From positions 114,287,795 through 114,351,794 of the forward strand of contig NC_079495.1 of assembly GCF_030052815.1 (NCBI RefSeq): a stretch of 64,000 nucleotides of DNA. The letters run 5' to 3'. Origin of the DNA: Hevea brasiliensis (taxonomy: Eukaryota; Streptophyta; Magnoliopsida; Malpighiales; Euphorbiaceae). Each line of letters opens with the position of its first letter. Position 1 is the stretch's first letter. Positions 11,727-23,352 of the stretch are shown piece after piece. The notes below the pieces were generated by a model. It saw only the letters and a program-made list of their open reading frames with translations, was not told the origin of the DNA and made no database searches. Made by a program: the position numbers and the translations under genes.

Positions 11727-12480
11727 GTCCTAATCAAGTGTAGTTAAAGAAAGTCCTTCATGTATTAGGTACAAAGAAGAATTTATTATCAAATTCACCA
11801 TTGACATCTTTTGGAAATTATGTGGTGTTTGGGTCAGACGATGTTAAGGCATTTATAAGCTTGTTAATATGCAGCAAGCCTATTATGGAAGGACGAAGAT
11901 TAGAATTTATTTAAGTAATTCATACTGAGTCAACATATGTGGATAATATAAAGAAGAATGAGATAGTTGGCCTGTGGCATGTCTGGTTCAGGTCTTCCTC
12001 AATGGGAAATCCATGGTGATATTATCTGCATAGAATGTTAGTATAGTAAAGCTCATCAATTATCATATAATGAGTCAGGTAAAAGGCAAAAGAACCCTTA
12101 GAGCTCGTCCACTTAAACATGTTCAACTGAGTTAAAAACCCTTTTGTTAGTGGGATACAATACATGGTGATTTTCATTGATAATACTTGAGCTACGTCTG
12201 GGCATTCTTTATAAAAAAAAAAGTCTAAAACTTCAATCAAATTTAAGGAATTCAAGGAAAAGATTGAAAATAAAGTTGAAAAAAAAAAATAGATGCCATC
12301 ATAATAATAATGGTTGAGAGTATATGTTAAATGAGTTCACAGAGTATCTAAAAGAACAAAATATACAGCATCAATTGACTTGTTCAAGGACTTTGCAATA
12401 TAATGGAGTTATATAAAGACTTAACATCTTGTGGAGATCTGTCAAAGCATGTTACATTCTAAGAACATACCTAGCCTTTT
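11727..12480 (+). pseudogene. Copia relic, 3' part: protease end, pre-integrase and integrase start
   Basis: This continues the element cut at 2636. Visible blocks are LKKVLHVLGTKKNLLS and SFGNYVVFGSDDVK (pre-integrase region, 11735-11850), then a histidine/cysteine-region relic. The integrase core start is near 12090-12430: MVIFIDNT, KFKEFKEKIENKVEKK, EYMLNEFTEYLKEQNIQHQ. This is followed by HLVEICQSMLHSKNIPS in another frame. Integrase would insert the cDNA. Multiple stops and frame changes are present, and no reverse transcriptase follows, so the 3' half of the element is gone. Confidence 0.75.
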
Positions 12481-12834
12481 CTTTGTAAAGTCTGTAATTC
12501 TAAAATTGAGGTTTCATTAGTTATGAATTATGTTCTGGGAAGGAAATATATTGCATATATGCTAATAGATTAGCTTTTTTTTCACCCAAATTATTGCCTA
12601 AACTATTTTGGATTAAATTTTTTTGATTTCTTCTTCATTTTTTTTTCTTCCAAAATGCATTCTAATAAAATACTAGAAGGATGCCCACAAGTTGTTGTGG
12701 CCGAAAGGACATGTAAAAGGTTAAGCCTTATATCTTTTATATTGCTAAAGAAGGAGGAGATAGGTGCAGTTGTAGTAACTCAAGAAAATTATTATATATA
12801 GTATAGATATATAGTTGGAATATAAGTATAGACA
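12481..12834 (+). other. Unassigned AT-rich sequence
   Basis: No gene, terminal repeat or RNA gene is recognised between the copia relic and the calmodulin-binding pseudogene. T-rich runs occur near 12575-12650. Confidence 0.5.
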
Positions 12835-13455
12835 AACTCAATAGGCTCAATTATTGATGATGGTCTAAAATCCTAAAGGTATTTCAAAAGCACCAAACAA
12901 TGCCTTCACCTTACTCTTTCGGCTCTCAGCAACTTATTTGTCATCTCCTTAATCATGTCATTCTAAAAATTTTGCTCCACTTCCTTTTCTTCAACATCTT
13001 AAGGTGTGTTTAGTAAAAGGTTAAAAAATTAATGATTAAATATTACCCTTATAAGTTTTAACCTTTAAGAAGGCTAATTATTAACCTAGACCACCAAGGT
13101 TAACATTTAACCTTCCAAGAAGGCATAAATATTAATGAGGTAAAAAGTTAACCTATTCTCTTTTAAATATCTAAACAATATTAATGAGGTTAAAAGTTAT
13201 AACGGTAACAATTACCCCTATTAACCTAGTACCAAACACACCCTTAGAATTTTAGAACAACCTTATCATTTTCAGAATTCAACATTGATGTCGCTTCCAT
13301 CAACATGACTTTTTGTATTCTTAAAGGTACTTTCTATAGTCTCAATTTTACCAATTTGGCTGTCACTAAAATGTTTTCACCTAAGTTTGAGTCTCCTTGG
13401 ATAACTAATCACAGGGTAAAGCTCAAGCACTTTTCCTTTACTAAAGGTTACCTTG
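12835..13455 (-). pseudogene. Plant calmodulin-binding domain protein fragment
   Basis: Read on the minus strand from about 13455, one frame gives GKVTFSKGKVLELYP, PRRLKLR, a stop, then SDSQIGKIETIESTFKNTK. After a one-base shift it gives ENDKVVLKF just before the MITE. Beyond the MITE it gives DVEEKEVEQNF, NDMIKEMTNKLL and SKVKALFGAFE. The order RRLK, then KVVL, then SKVKALxGAFE is the pattern I know from the C-terminal calmodulin-binding domain (PF07839) of plant calmodulin-binding proteins, where SKVKALVGAFETVISL is the hallmark. It has at least two stops, two frameshifts and a transposon insertion, and the N-terminal part is absent. It is the only host-gene trace I can name. The family assignment is from memory. 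Confidence 0.6.
13002..13243. mobile_element. Tourist-like MITE (PIF/Harbinger type), 242 bp
   Basis: The left end AGGTGTGTTTAGTAAAAGG and the inverted right end (GGGTGTGTTTGGTACTAGG on the other strand) match at about 19 of 23 positions. The trinucleotide tta flanks both sides (12999-13001 and 13244-13246). G-rich ends with GTTTGG and a TTA/TAA duplication are the signature of Tourist-like elements mobilised by PIF/Harbinger transposases. There is no coding sequence. It sits inside the calmodulin-binding pseudogene. Confidence 0.8.
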
Positions 13456-13879
13456 CCAAAACAGATGTTCAATAAAGAGTTATAGCATTAATACATGTTA
13501 TAGCATATTTTAGCAAAGCATGTTATTGAAATATAATAGGGATTAGACTAAATTAATACCTCATTACAATTTTTTTTAAATATTAACCAATAAAATATAA
13601 ATTAATGACAAAGATCATTTTTCTATTACTATGTATAAAAAGACTAATATTTCAGAAATAAACATTTTCATAACAATTATCTATAAGAGGTCAAACAACT
13701 TTTAATGCAAAATTCATCTAGGATCTCCTAAATTATTGAAATATGATAAGGATTAGATTAAACTAATATATCATTCAAATCGTTGTGTGAAAAATCATGG
13801 AATCAATTATTAAAATTTAATTGATGATTACATATTAATCTGATTACATTAAGCTAAATAAATGAGTAGAGTTGAAGGA
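13456..13879 (+). other. Unassigned AT-rich sequence
   Basis: Nothing recognisable. Possibly intron or further decayed flank of the calmodulin-binding fragment, but no splice or coding signal supports this. Confidence 0.4.
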
Positions 13880-13884
13880 CCTTA

Positions 13885-16005
13885 TGAAGGAGCGGAAGCA
13901 TGTTGATTAGTTCATTAGAGCATTGAATTTTAAAATTTTTCTTCTAGGGTTACATGCATCATGCCACATCTCTTATGTGCCTAATTAGTTTCAATGCTCA
14001 ATTGCATATTAAAACACTTTTAATATATATTAGGATCTATGTTTGCCATTCAAGATTGTGAATTAACAAATTAATTCATTTAAACCCTAGTTTAAAGAGG
14101 AGTTTGAGTACTAAACTCTTTGATGCACTATGTATGTAACTGACACCTTTAGAAAGCACTTAGGACCCCAAGTGTTGTCCCTCTACCTTGTCCACACCAA
14201 GATCACCAATGGGCAGCCCCCAATTTGCTTTTCAAGCCTTTGCTAACCAATTATAAATTAGGTTTTTGCCTTTAGAGAGGTAGTATGTATGTGTAGGACA
14301 CTAGAAACAATTTCTAGCAATTTTAATTCAAAGGATTTTGGGCAATTCTCTTTGAATTGATGAGACAAGATGAAGAGGAGAGGGAGAGAGGTGTGCCGCC
14401 ACACTTAAGAGAAAATAAGAGTGTATGATGTTTCATCTTTTCTTTTTCCTTTTATATAATTAGGTCATTAAGTCACTTAAACCCTATGCCACATGTCACC
14501 ACCTCATTGCATCTTATTTTTTAATTGACTCAATCACATTAAGCCAAGTGTCAAAGCTAGACTTAATCTTGACTTTGATCATCTTACATGATAGGAAGAC
14601 CAATGGCAAGCTTATATGATGCCATGTGTCACCATCTCATGGTGCCACATGTCACCATGTGAAATGACCAAATTACCCTGATGTTGTAATTTTGAGTTCT
14701 CAATCCAAAATCATTATTTCTCCTCTTTTAATCAATTTATATCAAATATAAATTAATTAATTAATCTCCATTAATTAATTTCTCATAATTAAATTCATAT
14801 TTAAACACTTTAAATATAAATTTAACTTATAATATACATCCAATAACCTAGATTTGGTTTCAAGCCATGCTAGAGACTTTGCAATCTTATTGCAAACCAA
14901 ACCTATTTAATTAATCAATTAAACTCTTTAATTAATTAATTAATTAATTAAATCACATTTAACTTGGTGATTAACTTGTGTATGTGTATGACTCACTAGG
15001 CTTATCACTAATTGGCAATGAGATATGATATTAACTCTTAATATCATCAGAACTCTTTCTTACCATGAATGATTTCTCTAAATCATTTTAGGCATCTCAT
15101 AGACCATGGTTGACACCTAGCATAGCGTGCCATGGCCACCCAATCAGTAATAAGGAATACCTTAAATGAACCTTTAATCATATATTACCATGCACTAGAA
15201 TCTCTCTGTTACAAAATTCCAATTCGAGCTGGAGTCATGGTTTATGTCAAACCCCATTTGCTATGAATATTATGTTCTCTTTTAATTCCAGTTCTTGATT
15301 AATTAGATTTTCTTGTTAGAAACTCTTTTCTGACTAAATCTGTCTGTCCTGGCCAGGAACTTGAAACATCAAGAACAATTAAATGAGCTTAGAATTTTAT
15401 CTCTATTTACTTAGCGTAACAAATTCCATCTTGATCAAAACCTATCTCCATATATAACTAGTAGGAGCCAACATATGCCTATGTACCCATACACAGTATA
15501 AGTATGAAAGTAGTATCAAGCTCAAACCACCTATATACAAGATAACTGTGTTATCTTAGGTCTAAAGATTATATGCACTGATATGATATATGACAATGCA
15601 TTAACAAGAGTAAACTCCATGTGCTTGTTATATGTGTCACTAGTTCAGCCTACTTATCATGTATAAGTGCCTATCATGTTTGTTATATGGCATGAGACTC
15701 ACCATTCCACCTTATTTATATCTCATATAAATACCTTGGGAACAAACATGAATACAATCTTTCTAGATAAGTCATGTCCTGTGTGAAGTATCCTCGATTG
15801 TGAACTAATTTATGATACTTTGTGCTAGAAATACTATCACTCATATCCTTAACAACTTAAGAATGGAATTTTTAACAAAATATCAATGGACCTTTTCTAT
15901 TACACATAAATATATTATGTAAATGGAAAAGTGAAATTGCCTTTTATTAATAAAATATGTATAAGATTCATACTAAATGATATGCTCTAGGGCATACTAC
16001 TAACA
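13885..16005 (-). mobile_element. Solo LTR, 2.1-kb family, copy 1
   Basis: On the minus strand it starts TGTTAGTAGTATGCCC (16005) and ends GCTCCTTCA (13885). It is flanked by the perfect 5-bp duplication cctta (13880-13884 and 16006-16010). It aligns along its length with 36062-38170, which has its own duplication. Two independent insertions of the same TG...CA unit, without any internal region, show solo LTRs left by recombination between the LTRs of a full element. No protein is encoded; repeated AATTAATT palindromes lie near 14750-14950. Confidence 0.88.
14451..14458 (-). promoter_or_regulatory. TATA box of solo LTR copy 1
   Basis: On the minus strand the motif TATATAAAAGGA follows TGACCTAAT. 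The partner copy has TTATAAAAGGG at the same place, so the box is conserved between the two LTRs. Confidence 0.65.
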
Positions 16006-16010
16006 CCTTA

Positions 16011-17319
16011 TATGACCATTTGTTCCAAGTCAAGTCTATTTGCCCTTTGTCTAGGCCATGTAGAATAACCCTTGGATTCTTATTTGCCCATTCTTAAAAT
16101 GGGTACCACTATTCTGCTATAAAAAAATAGTATAAAAACATCACTTCTTGAATTTCTTTCAAGAATCATATAGAGAATGAGATAGAGAATTTATTAAGTG
16201 GTAATCCAGCACCTATACTCAGTAGTGAAATTCTATTTCTTCCAAAATTTAGCTTTACTAGTCTTAAAAATGTGAATCGCCTATTTTGCCTACTTTGATG
16301 AGCAGATCCTATCAATATGATACAACATAATAAAGAAATTGATATTTGCATAATCATTTTTGTTATGGCATAATAAAGTTTTTAATTTAAAAATTTTAAT
16401 GAAAATCTCTCCCTTTACAAAAACATTCAATGCATGGCCTACCAATGCTACTATAATATTGAGAAATTTGCCTTCATGTTGAAATAATTTGGATGACCTT
16501 ATAGTGAGATTGAAAAATCATATAATAAATTTGATTTTTATTTCATTATAGATTTTGATCATTCAAAGCTTGAAAATTGGAAACATATCATTTCTATCAT
16601 TAGCATCATCTACCATATAATTCAAATAAATAACATTACATGTATTGATATGCATCTACAGAAAAAAAATCCACAGAGAAATCAAGCCCATAACTATGGA
16701 CTTCCACCCATAAACTACATTACAATTCAACAAAATAAATCACAAAAAAAAGAGAGGGAGGGAGAGACGAATATCATATAGCAATAGATGTAATGCCAAC
16801 ATAAAATTTCTCAAGGGGTTAAAGCTAAAGTAGTAATTTTTTTCTTTATTTCCATCAGTTCTTGTTTTATCCATAATATAGATATTTTTAACTCATAAAT
16901 TGATAATATATTAGCATAAAAAAGAAATAAGAAAAAATAAAATTTAAAATAATTTTATCCAATTACAGGCCAGTTAACCATAAAAATATTCTAAGATAAT
17001 AATAGAAACTCATTATATTAATAAACCATATAATGTGCTTAACAATTAAAATTGATTTTAAAAGTGATTAATTATGCTTTTTGTTCAATGTTTCTCATGA
17101 AATTTGTCACAAAATGTTTATAGAATGTGTTCTTTAAATTATTATACAATGATTAATAATTAATATCAAATAATAACGTACATCACCTGAAATTTTCATC
17201 TCTCCAATACATGCATCAAAAGAGGGGATAGATGCTAATGTTGTAGCTTTATCAAGGCTATTGTCTTTTATGTTAATATAATAAAACTACAAATAAATAA
17301 AAGTGGAAAAAAAAAAGAG
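16011..17319 (+). other. Unassigned low-copy-looking sequence
   Basis: No terminal repeats or RNA genes are seen. A 47-codon open stretch on the plus strand near 16160-16300 (SSEILFLPKFSFTSLKNVN) has a leucine-repeat look, but it is too short and too AT-rich to call. Confidence 0.4.
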
Positions 17320-17557
17320 GAAGTAATAAAGTACTTTGCAAATGTATTGGCTAATAAATTTGCTACAATGAATTAGTTCATTACAATTAAGAAGTTGTGA
17401 CCAGCACTGCTTGAACAACATCTTCCATGTTGTACTGAAGTCACCACTTCTATTAAAAAAAAGCCAACACTACACTTAGAATGGTGTTTCTTATAACTTT
17501 TAATTTTAAAAGATAAATAAATAAATAACCAAACACTTGATTGGGCATCTTCAATTC
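17320..17557 (+). repeat. Tandem repeat unit 1 of 4 (238 bp)
   Basis: This is the first unit of an array whose other units lie at 29365-30085, beyond element B1. Shared landmarks are GAAGTTGTGA, then AACAACATCTTCCAT, an A-run, an inverted repeat around TTAGAATGGTGTT, and AAATAAATAAATAA. Removing B1 and one target copy restores a spacing of 238 bp between GAAGTTGTGA motifs. Confidence 0.85.
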
Positions 17558-20500
17558 TGTCACACCCTAATCCTCTATAAGGCATAACATGATCTCGTAG
17601 TATACCTAATGAATTACCAACTCCGTCTACTGATAACCCATTAAATACATTACAAGAGATTTTAAAACAATTTTTTTACTTTTTGAAAGTGGTGAGCTTT
17701 TATAGCTGGTGTTAAAAACATTTACTTGAAGTTTAAAGACTAGTTAAAATTTTTGTCCATTTTTATTTTTCTGCAATTTTTGGAAAAATTTCGGTAGAGT
17801 GCCGACTGTATTTGAGAAAACAAAAAATTTTACCTGTAGAAAACACTTCCAAATATATCACTTCAACCACCAATTTCAACTCAACACAATTTCTCCAACT
17901 CCATAATCCAAAATAATTCTCAATTCAATTGTTTTCAAAAATAATACTAAAAAACTTCATTCATATTTCATTAAAGAAAAATCAATGATATTCATCAACC
18001 CAAAATTTACATTAGAAAATCCAAAATAATATTATTACAAAATCTATACAACTGCTTATGACCAGTTTATACATGCACATACATTTACATACACCAAAAT
18101 AAACATTACAATCAGGGTAAAAAATTATACCCGACAAAGTCTCATGGATGTAGCTCCGAGATCTTCAGTAGCTCACTCTGCTGCTCCACTAGTCTCTCTA
18201 TCTACGATAACGATAAACAGTCATCACTGAGTACTATGACTCAATAGTACACAACATACTAAAATAACATTTTATGCATAATTCAAATCACATTTATTCA
18301 AATATAGTACTGAAAATGAAAAGTGGATACAAAAGACAATTTATAATTTTAGTCAAAATAGTCTCATTTCGAAGTCTCAAAATAATTTTCGTAAAAACAC
18401 ACAGTTATATCACACCATTCAAAATAATATTCATCTCAATAGCCGGAGGCTTATAAGAAATCACAAGGCTAGCTAGTTCAATTTACGGGTACCCATTCAA
18501 TTTCTTCCTCTACTGGCACACACCTCAACACTTCAGCTAAACAGGGAATCAAAATTCAAAACTAATTTCTCCCACTAGTCATGCTAGTGAGGCATTCAAA
18601 TATATGGTCATGACACTGTGGTTTCAAAACTATCTTAATAATTTAACAAACATTTACTAACAATTAAATCACATATCATCAAATTTCCAACAATGTAGAT
18701 CAAAAGCATAGTGTACATTTCAATCACTATTTTGCAATATAAATAAATCACAATTCATTTCATGTACTTTGCAAAGAGAAATTTAAAGAACATTTTATGT
18801 TGTGCAAAAACCTTATGCGAGTCACCTCTTGGCCTTGACTCGATGCCTTGGGTTCTTTCCCGGTATTCCTTTCGACTGAAACACACAATTTTACAGTGTT
18901 TCAGTATCACAATTTATCATAAGTCCAAAAATAAATTCAAATACATTTATATTTAGCTTTAATACGCTTAACTTGACATTCTTTAAAATTTGTATTTCGG
19001 GGTTACTATTTATGACACTATTCAAGTTAAATTGTTGACTTTCTCATGCTTAATAGGTATGGAAATTTTAATTTCACCCACATACCACATTTTGGTTACC
19101 TAATTTTTTGGTTTTGGTTGTTTCCTCAAATTTTAAGTATTTTAGGTAAAATTTCCAAATTTCAGATTTGGTGCCCTATTTTGCACTATTCCATTGGTCA
19201 AGTTGCTGTTGAAATTTGGCTAAGTTTTCTTCATGGAAGTTGTTCCTTATTGTCTTAAATTTATTTCTCTTTTTGAATCACTCCATTTGGAGTTTTTTAG
19301 CCCAAGTTATGACTATTTGAATGGGGCTAGCCGGATTTGGTGTTACCCAGAATTCTAGGCATTTTTTGGATATTGGCTGTTTTTGGTGTGCTGACTGCAG
19401 GTGAGTTTTTGGATAGGTTATGGTCAAATTTGGGTTTGTTTTCTTCATGAAAGTTGTAGGGCTATGTCTCAACTTTCCATTGATATAAGATTCAGGTCAT
19501 TTGGACCTTCCTAGACCAAGTTATGATCATTTAAGTAACTACTGTTCATTTGGTCATTTTTATACAGGGCAACGTGCCCTAATCCGAATTTGGCCTAATT
19601 GTTCACTAAGTTATGGTCATTTTCTGGGCATGATTCCAAAATGAAAAATTATTCATTTTGTGTCTAGTTCCATTCCCAATTGGCCTCACACCAATTAGGT
19701 TGGTAATTTTCAGTTTTGGTCCCTGAAAGAGACCTAGGTCAAGCTGTTTGCATACTAACCCTAACCAATCCGAATTGAAACTTGGTTTTAGCAATTCACA
19801 CACACCACAAATGGTCAAAATTGACCATTTCTCAACTCTAGTAAGGTCAATGGCATTAATTGACCAATTCTCAACTTTTTTTCTAATTTTTCACATGCTC
19901 AAAACTCTAATTACATAAAGTTCAAATCTAATACATTCAAAGTGCACATTCAATGTCTACATGCTTCATTCAACCTAAACAACCAATTAAACACATCAAA
20001 ATCATTCATTTCAAAACCTAACCTAAGACTGGCCAAAATTCTCTTTTGGTCCACCAATAATTATTTTCTTTTGATTTTAAGTTAAGATCTAAGCTACTTA
20101 CACTAAAAACATAAGTATTAAACATAAAATTTCAATTTAACTCACTAACCTTAAACTTTGAAGTTCAATCTTCACTTTTTTCCTTTTTTTTTTCTTTTCT
20201 TTCCTTCTTCTAAAGCTTTTTCAAGTTGATCTAACAATTTTTTATGGATTAGTTTGGGGTCAAAGTAGGTTTAAATGGTTGGAACCAAGCTTAAACTCAA
20301 GCTTTCATAGTGTAACAATGGTGGTTTAAGAGAGAGGAGGGCGGCCGAAACACTTGGGGAAGAAGGTCTGATTTTTTTTTTCTTTTTCGTGTATTTTTAA
20401 GTCTTTAAAAAATGCTTTTGACTTGGTCCATTTATGTAGGAAAATTAAAATTGTATTTTGACATCATTCATGATGTCATCCAATGATGTAAGCATGATGT

Positions 20501-21052
20501 AAATAAAGTTTTCTTTTCCTTTTTCTTTTGCATTTATTTTTTCATTAGTTTTTTAATTTAATTCTCGATTCCGAAATTTTCTTTTCTCTGATTTTATTGG
20601 ACAGTTAGGTCAGGAGTCGGCTCTAGGGGTGAATTGACCAAATTGCCCCTCACTGGTTCAATCCAGTTTGTAAGTTATTCGATATTTCTTCTGGATCCCT
20701 GACCTAATTATTTGACCTGCTTAACAACTCTTTTTCATGATTTTCTCTTTTCCACTGTGTTCACAATAGTCCTAAGGACCTCGGCATCATATTTTCCGCT
20801 TCAAAATTTGTGTTTAGACTGATCTCATAGTCATTTCCCGAGAAGGTCACCCATCGCTGTGACTCCCGGCTCATTTAACTTTTTATGTTTTGTTGTTCTT
20901 CTTTATACTTAACTATTTGGCAATTACTAATTATTTGTATTTAGGGCTTATCTAGGTGTCTTAGATGTGGTTCTAATTCTCTTAATTGTCTGGACCGATA
21001 TTGGTCACCGAAATAGTGAACTGCACCAAGCAATGTAAATAGGGGTATTACA
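17558..21052 (-). repeat. 3' LTR of B1
   Basis: It is 3495 bp. On the minus strand it begins TGTAATACCCCTATTT and ends GGTGTGACA. Its partner is 25871-29364. Modules starting with CATAACTT and ending in ATGAAGAA recur within it. Small open frames are not conserved as proteins. Confidence 0.92.
18204..18243 (-). other. Double hairpin, B1 3' LTR
   Basis: On the minus strand, TGAGT-CATAGT-ACTCA (18228-18243) is followed by GTGATGAC paired with GTTATCGT (18204-18227). The second stem uses G-T wobbles yet all eight positions can pair, although four bases differ from A2. Confidence 0.6.
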
Positions 21053-21054
21053 AT

Positions 21055-21066
21055 TCTCCCCCCCTT
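21055..21066 (-). other. Polypurine tract of B1
   Basis: AAGGGGGGGAGA on the minus strand lies two bases before the 3' LTR. It would prime plus-strand DNA synthesis. Confidence 0.85.
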
Positions 21067-21104
21067 AAAATAAATTTCGTCTCAAAATTTTACTTGGTAT
21101 CAGT

Positions 21105-21300
21105 CTCTGAACAGCTGTGGTTGCTGTCTCCTCATGTCCTCCTCTCATTCCCAAGTAGCCTCCTGGCCTGAATGATGGTTCCACAGCACTTTACTAACAG
21201 TATCTGCTTGTTCCGTAGCTGCTTCACCTCATAAGCCAGAATCTCTATGGGTTCTTCCTCATATGTGAGGTCTGGATTCACTTCAATTTCCTCCACTAGT
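21105..21300 (-). pseudogene. Chromodomain end of B1 integrase, frameshifted
   Basis: The translation EEIEVNPDLTYEEEPIEIL and AYEVKQLRNKQ is followed, after a shift, by EATWE, a stop and EEDMRRQQPQLF. This is the chromodomain-like tail of Tekay-type integrases (LRNK...VLW...EATWE...PxLF), thought to steer integration to particular chromatin. The frameshift and an in-frame stop disable it. Confidence 0.8.
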
Positions 21301-22434
21301 AGTACATGAGATGGGTCTGATCGTACCTCTTCAACATAGACACATGGAAGACATTATGTATCTTCTCTAACTCTGGAGGTAGTGCCAAATGATATGCCAA
21401 AGGACCCACTCTCTTTAGAACCTCATATAGCCCAATGAAACGAGGACTCAGTTTCCCCTTTCTATCGAATCTCATAATTTTCTTCCAAGGGGAAACCTTA
21501 AGGAATACTTTGTCACCCACTGCATATTCAATATCCCTTCTCTTCATATCAATATAGGACTTCTGACAGTCTGATGCAGCTTTGAGTCGATCTCTAACCA
21601 ATCTGATTTTCTCTTCAGTCTGTTGAACAATTTTTGGCCCAATCATTTTTCTTTCACCCACGTCATCCCAACACAATGGGGTTCTACATTTTCTGCCATA
21701 CAAAGCTTCATATGGAGGCATCCCAATGCTTGATTGGTATCTGTTGTTATACGTAAACTCAATCAGAGGCAAGTGTGTATCCCAACTGCCCTCAAACTCA
21801 ATCACACAAGCCCGTAACATGTCCTCCAAGATCTGAATTACTCTCTCAGACTGGCCATTTGTCTGTGGGTGGAATGCCGTGCTAAAGTTCATTCTAGTTC
21901 CTAGGCTCTCTGAAGACTACCCCAGAATCTAGAAGTGAACCTAGGATCTCTGTCTGATACGATGGATATTGGCACTCCATGCAGTCTTACTATCTTATCA
22001 ATGTACAACTTGGCCAATCTTTCTAAATTGTAGTCCATTCAGACAGGCAGAAAATGAACAGACTTGGTTAGTCTGTCAACAATGACCCATACTGCATCAT
22101 GGCTCTTCTGTGTCCTCGGAAGTCCCATCACAAAATCCATTGTTAATCTCTCCCAATTCCATTTCGATACTAGTAATGGATGTAACAAACTAGCTGGTAC
22201 TTGATGCTCTGCCTTTACTTGCTGACAAGTTAGGCATTTGGAAAGAAATTTTGCTACATCTCTTTTCATACCCATCCACCAGTAATATTCTTTCAGCCCT
22301 CTGTACATTTTAGTGCCACCAGGGTGCATAGCAAAAGGAGACTCATGTGCTTCCTTCAAAATAATCTGTCTCAAGTCAACGTCATTAGGAGTGCACATTC
22401 TGCCTTGGTGTAGCAATAGGCCATCATCTCTCAC
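21296..22434 (-). pseudogene. Integrase of B1, broken
   Basis: Two pieces are present. 22434-22039 holds the HHCC zinc-binding region (EAHESPFAMHPGGTKMYRGL, then CLTCQQVK) and the first catalytic aspartate in TMDFVMGLP, and ends with a stop after SVHFLPV. 21892-21296 holds the catalytic glutamate block (HPQTNGQSERVIQILEDML), then PYEALYGRKC and the C-terminal DKVFLKVSPWKK and LPPELEKIHNVFHVSMLKRY. Between them the second aspartate block (DRDPRF) is disturbed by stops and frame changes near 21890-22035. The enzyme would join element cDNA to the chromosome; this copy cannot. Confidence 0.85.
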
Positions 22435-22479
22435 CGAGAACTCAGGTTTCTTGCCCTGTCTGACTTCTTCTAATAGCTT

Positions 22480-23352
22480 CTAATACTTCTGATCATCCTG
22501 TGCAGCTATTCTGATCTGATCAATCAACACTGGCTGTACATGCCATGCAACTACTGTCTGCCCCTCATCATTAATCTCTAAGTTGGCATGCAATACTCTC
22601 AACTCATGTACTATAGACAAGGGAGAAACCCGTATACTTACCATAGTCTTACGACTTAAGGCGTCAGCCACCACATTAGCTTTCCATGGCTGATAGTCTA
22701 TCAAACAATCATAGTCTTTTATCAACTCTAACCATCTCCTCTGTCTCAAATTCAACTCCTTCGGAGTGCCCAGATACTTCAAACTCTTATGATCTGTGTA
22801 GATGTAGCACTTCTCCCCATACAAATAATGTCTCCAATCTTAAGAGCGAACACAATAGCTGTAAGCTCCAAGTCATGTGTCGAATAGTTTCTCTCATGCG
22901 GTTTCAGCTGGCATGATGCATATGCAATGACATTTTGCTCTTGCATCAGTACACATCCTAACCCATTATGAGAAGCATCACTGTAAACTGTGTATTCTTT
23001 ACCCGAGGTAGGTAAAGTCAGGACCGGAGCTTTAGTCAAACATTTCTTCAACTCATCAAAACTCTGTTGGCATTTATTCATCCACTGAAATTTCACATCT
23101 TTTCGAAGTAATTTGGTTAATGGAGATGCCAACATGGAGAACCCCTTCACAAATCGGTGGTGTATCCAGCTAAACCCAAAAAACTACGAATCTTAGTGAT
23201 ATTTCTGGGTGGCTTCCAATTAAGGACAACTTCTATCTTACTTGGATCTACCTTGATGCCCTCTACCGATACTATGTATCCCAAGAAGGATATTTTTTCA
23301 ATCAAAATTCACACTTTGACAATTTGGCGTATAGCTATTTCTCCCTCAAAGT
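22480..23352 (-). pseudogene. Reverse transcriptase end and RNase H of B1, broken
   Basis: 23150-22779 gives [16 protein letters not shown] (connection) and [16 protein letters not shown] (first RNase H aspartate), then shifts frame after VFALK. 22824-22480 resumes with [12 protein letters not shown] and the end [11 protein letters not shown]. The stretch 23160-23350 covers the thumb and is in a different frame. RNase H removes RNA from the RNA-DNA hybrid during copying. At least two frameshifts are present. Confidence 0.83.

Noticed and set aside
16160..16300. Leucine-rich-like 47-codon stretch
   Set aside because: Too short, bounded by stops on both sides, and with no second repeat; cannot support a resistance-gene fragment.
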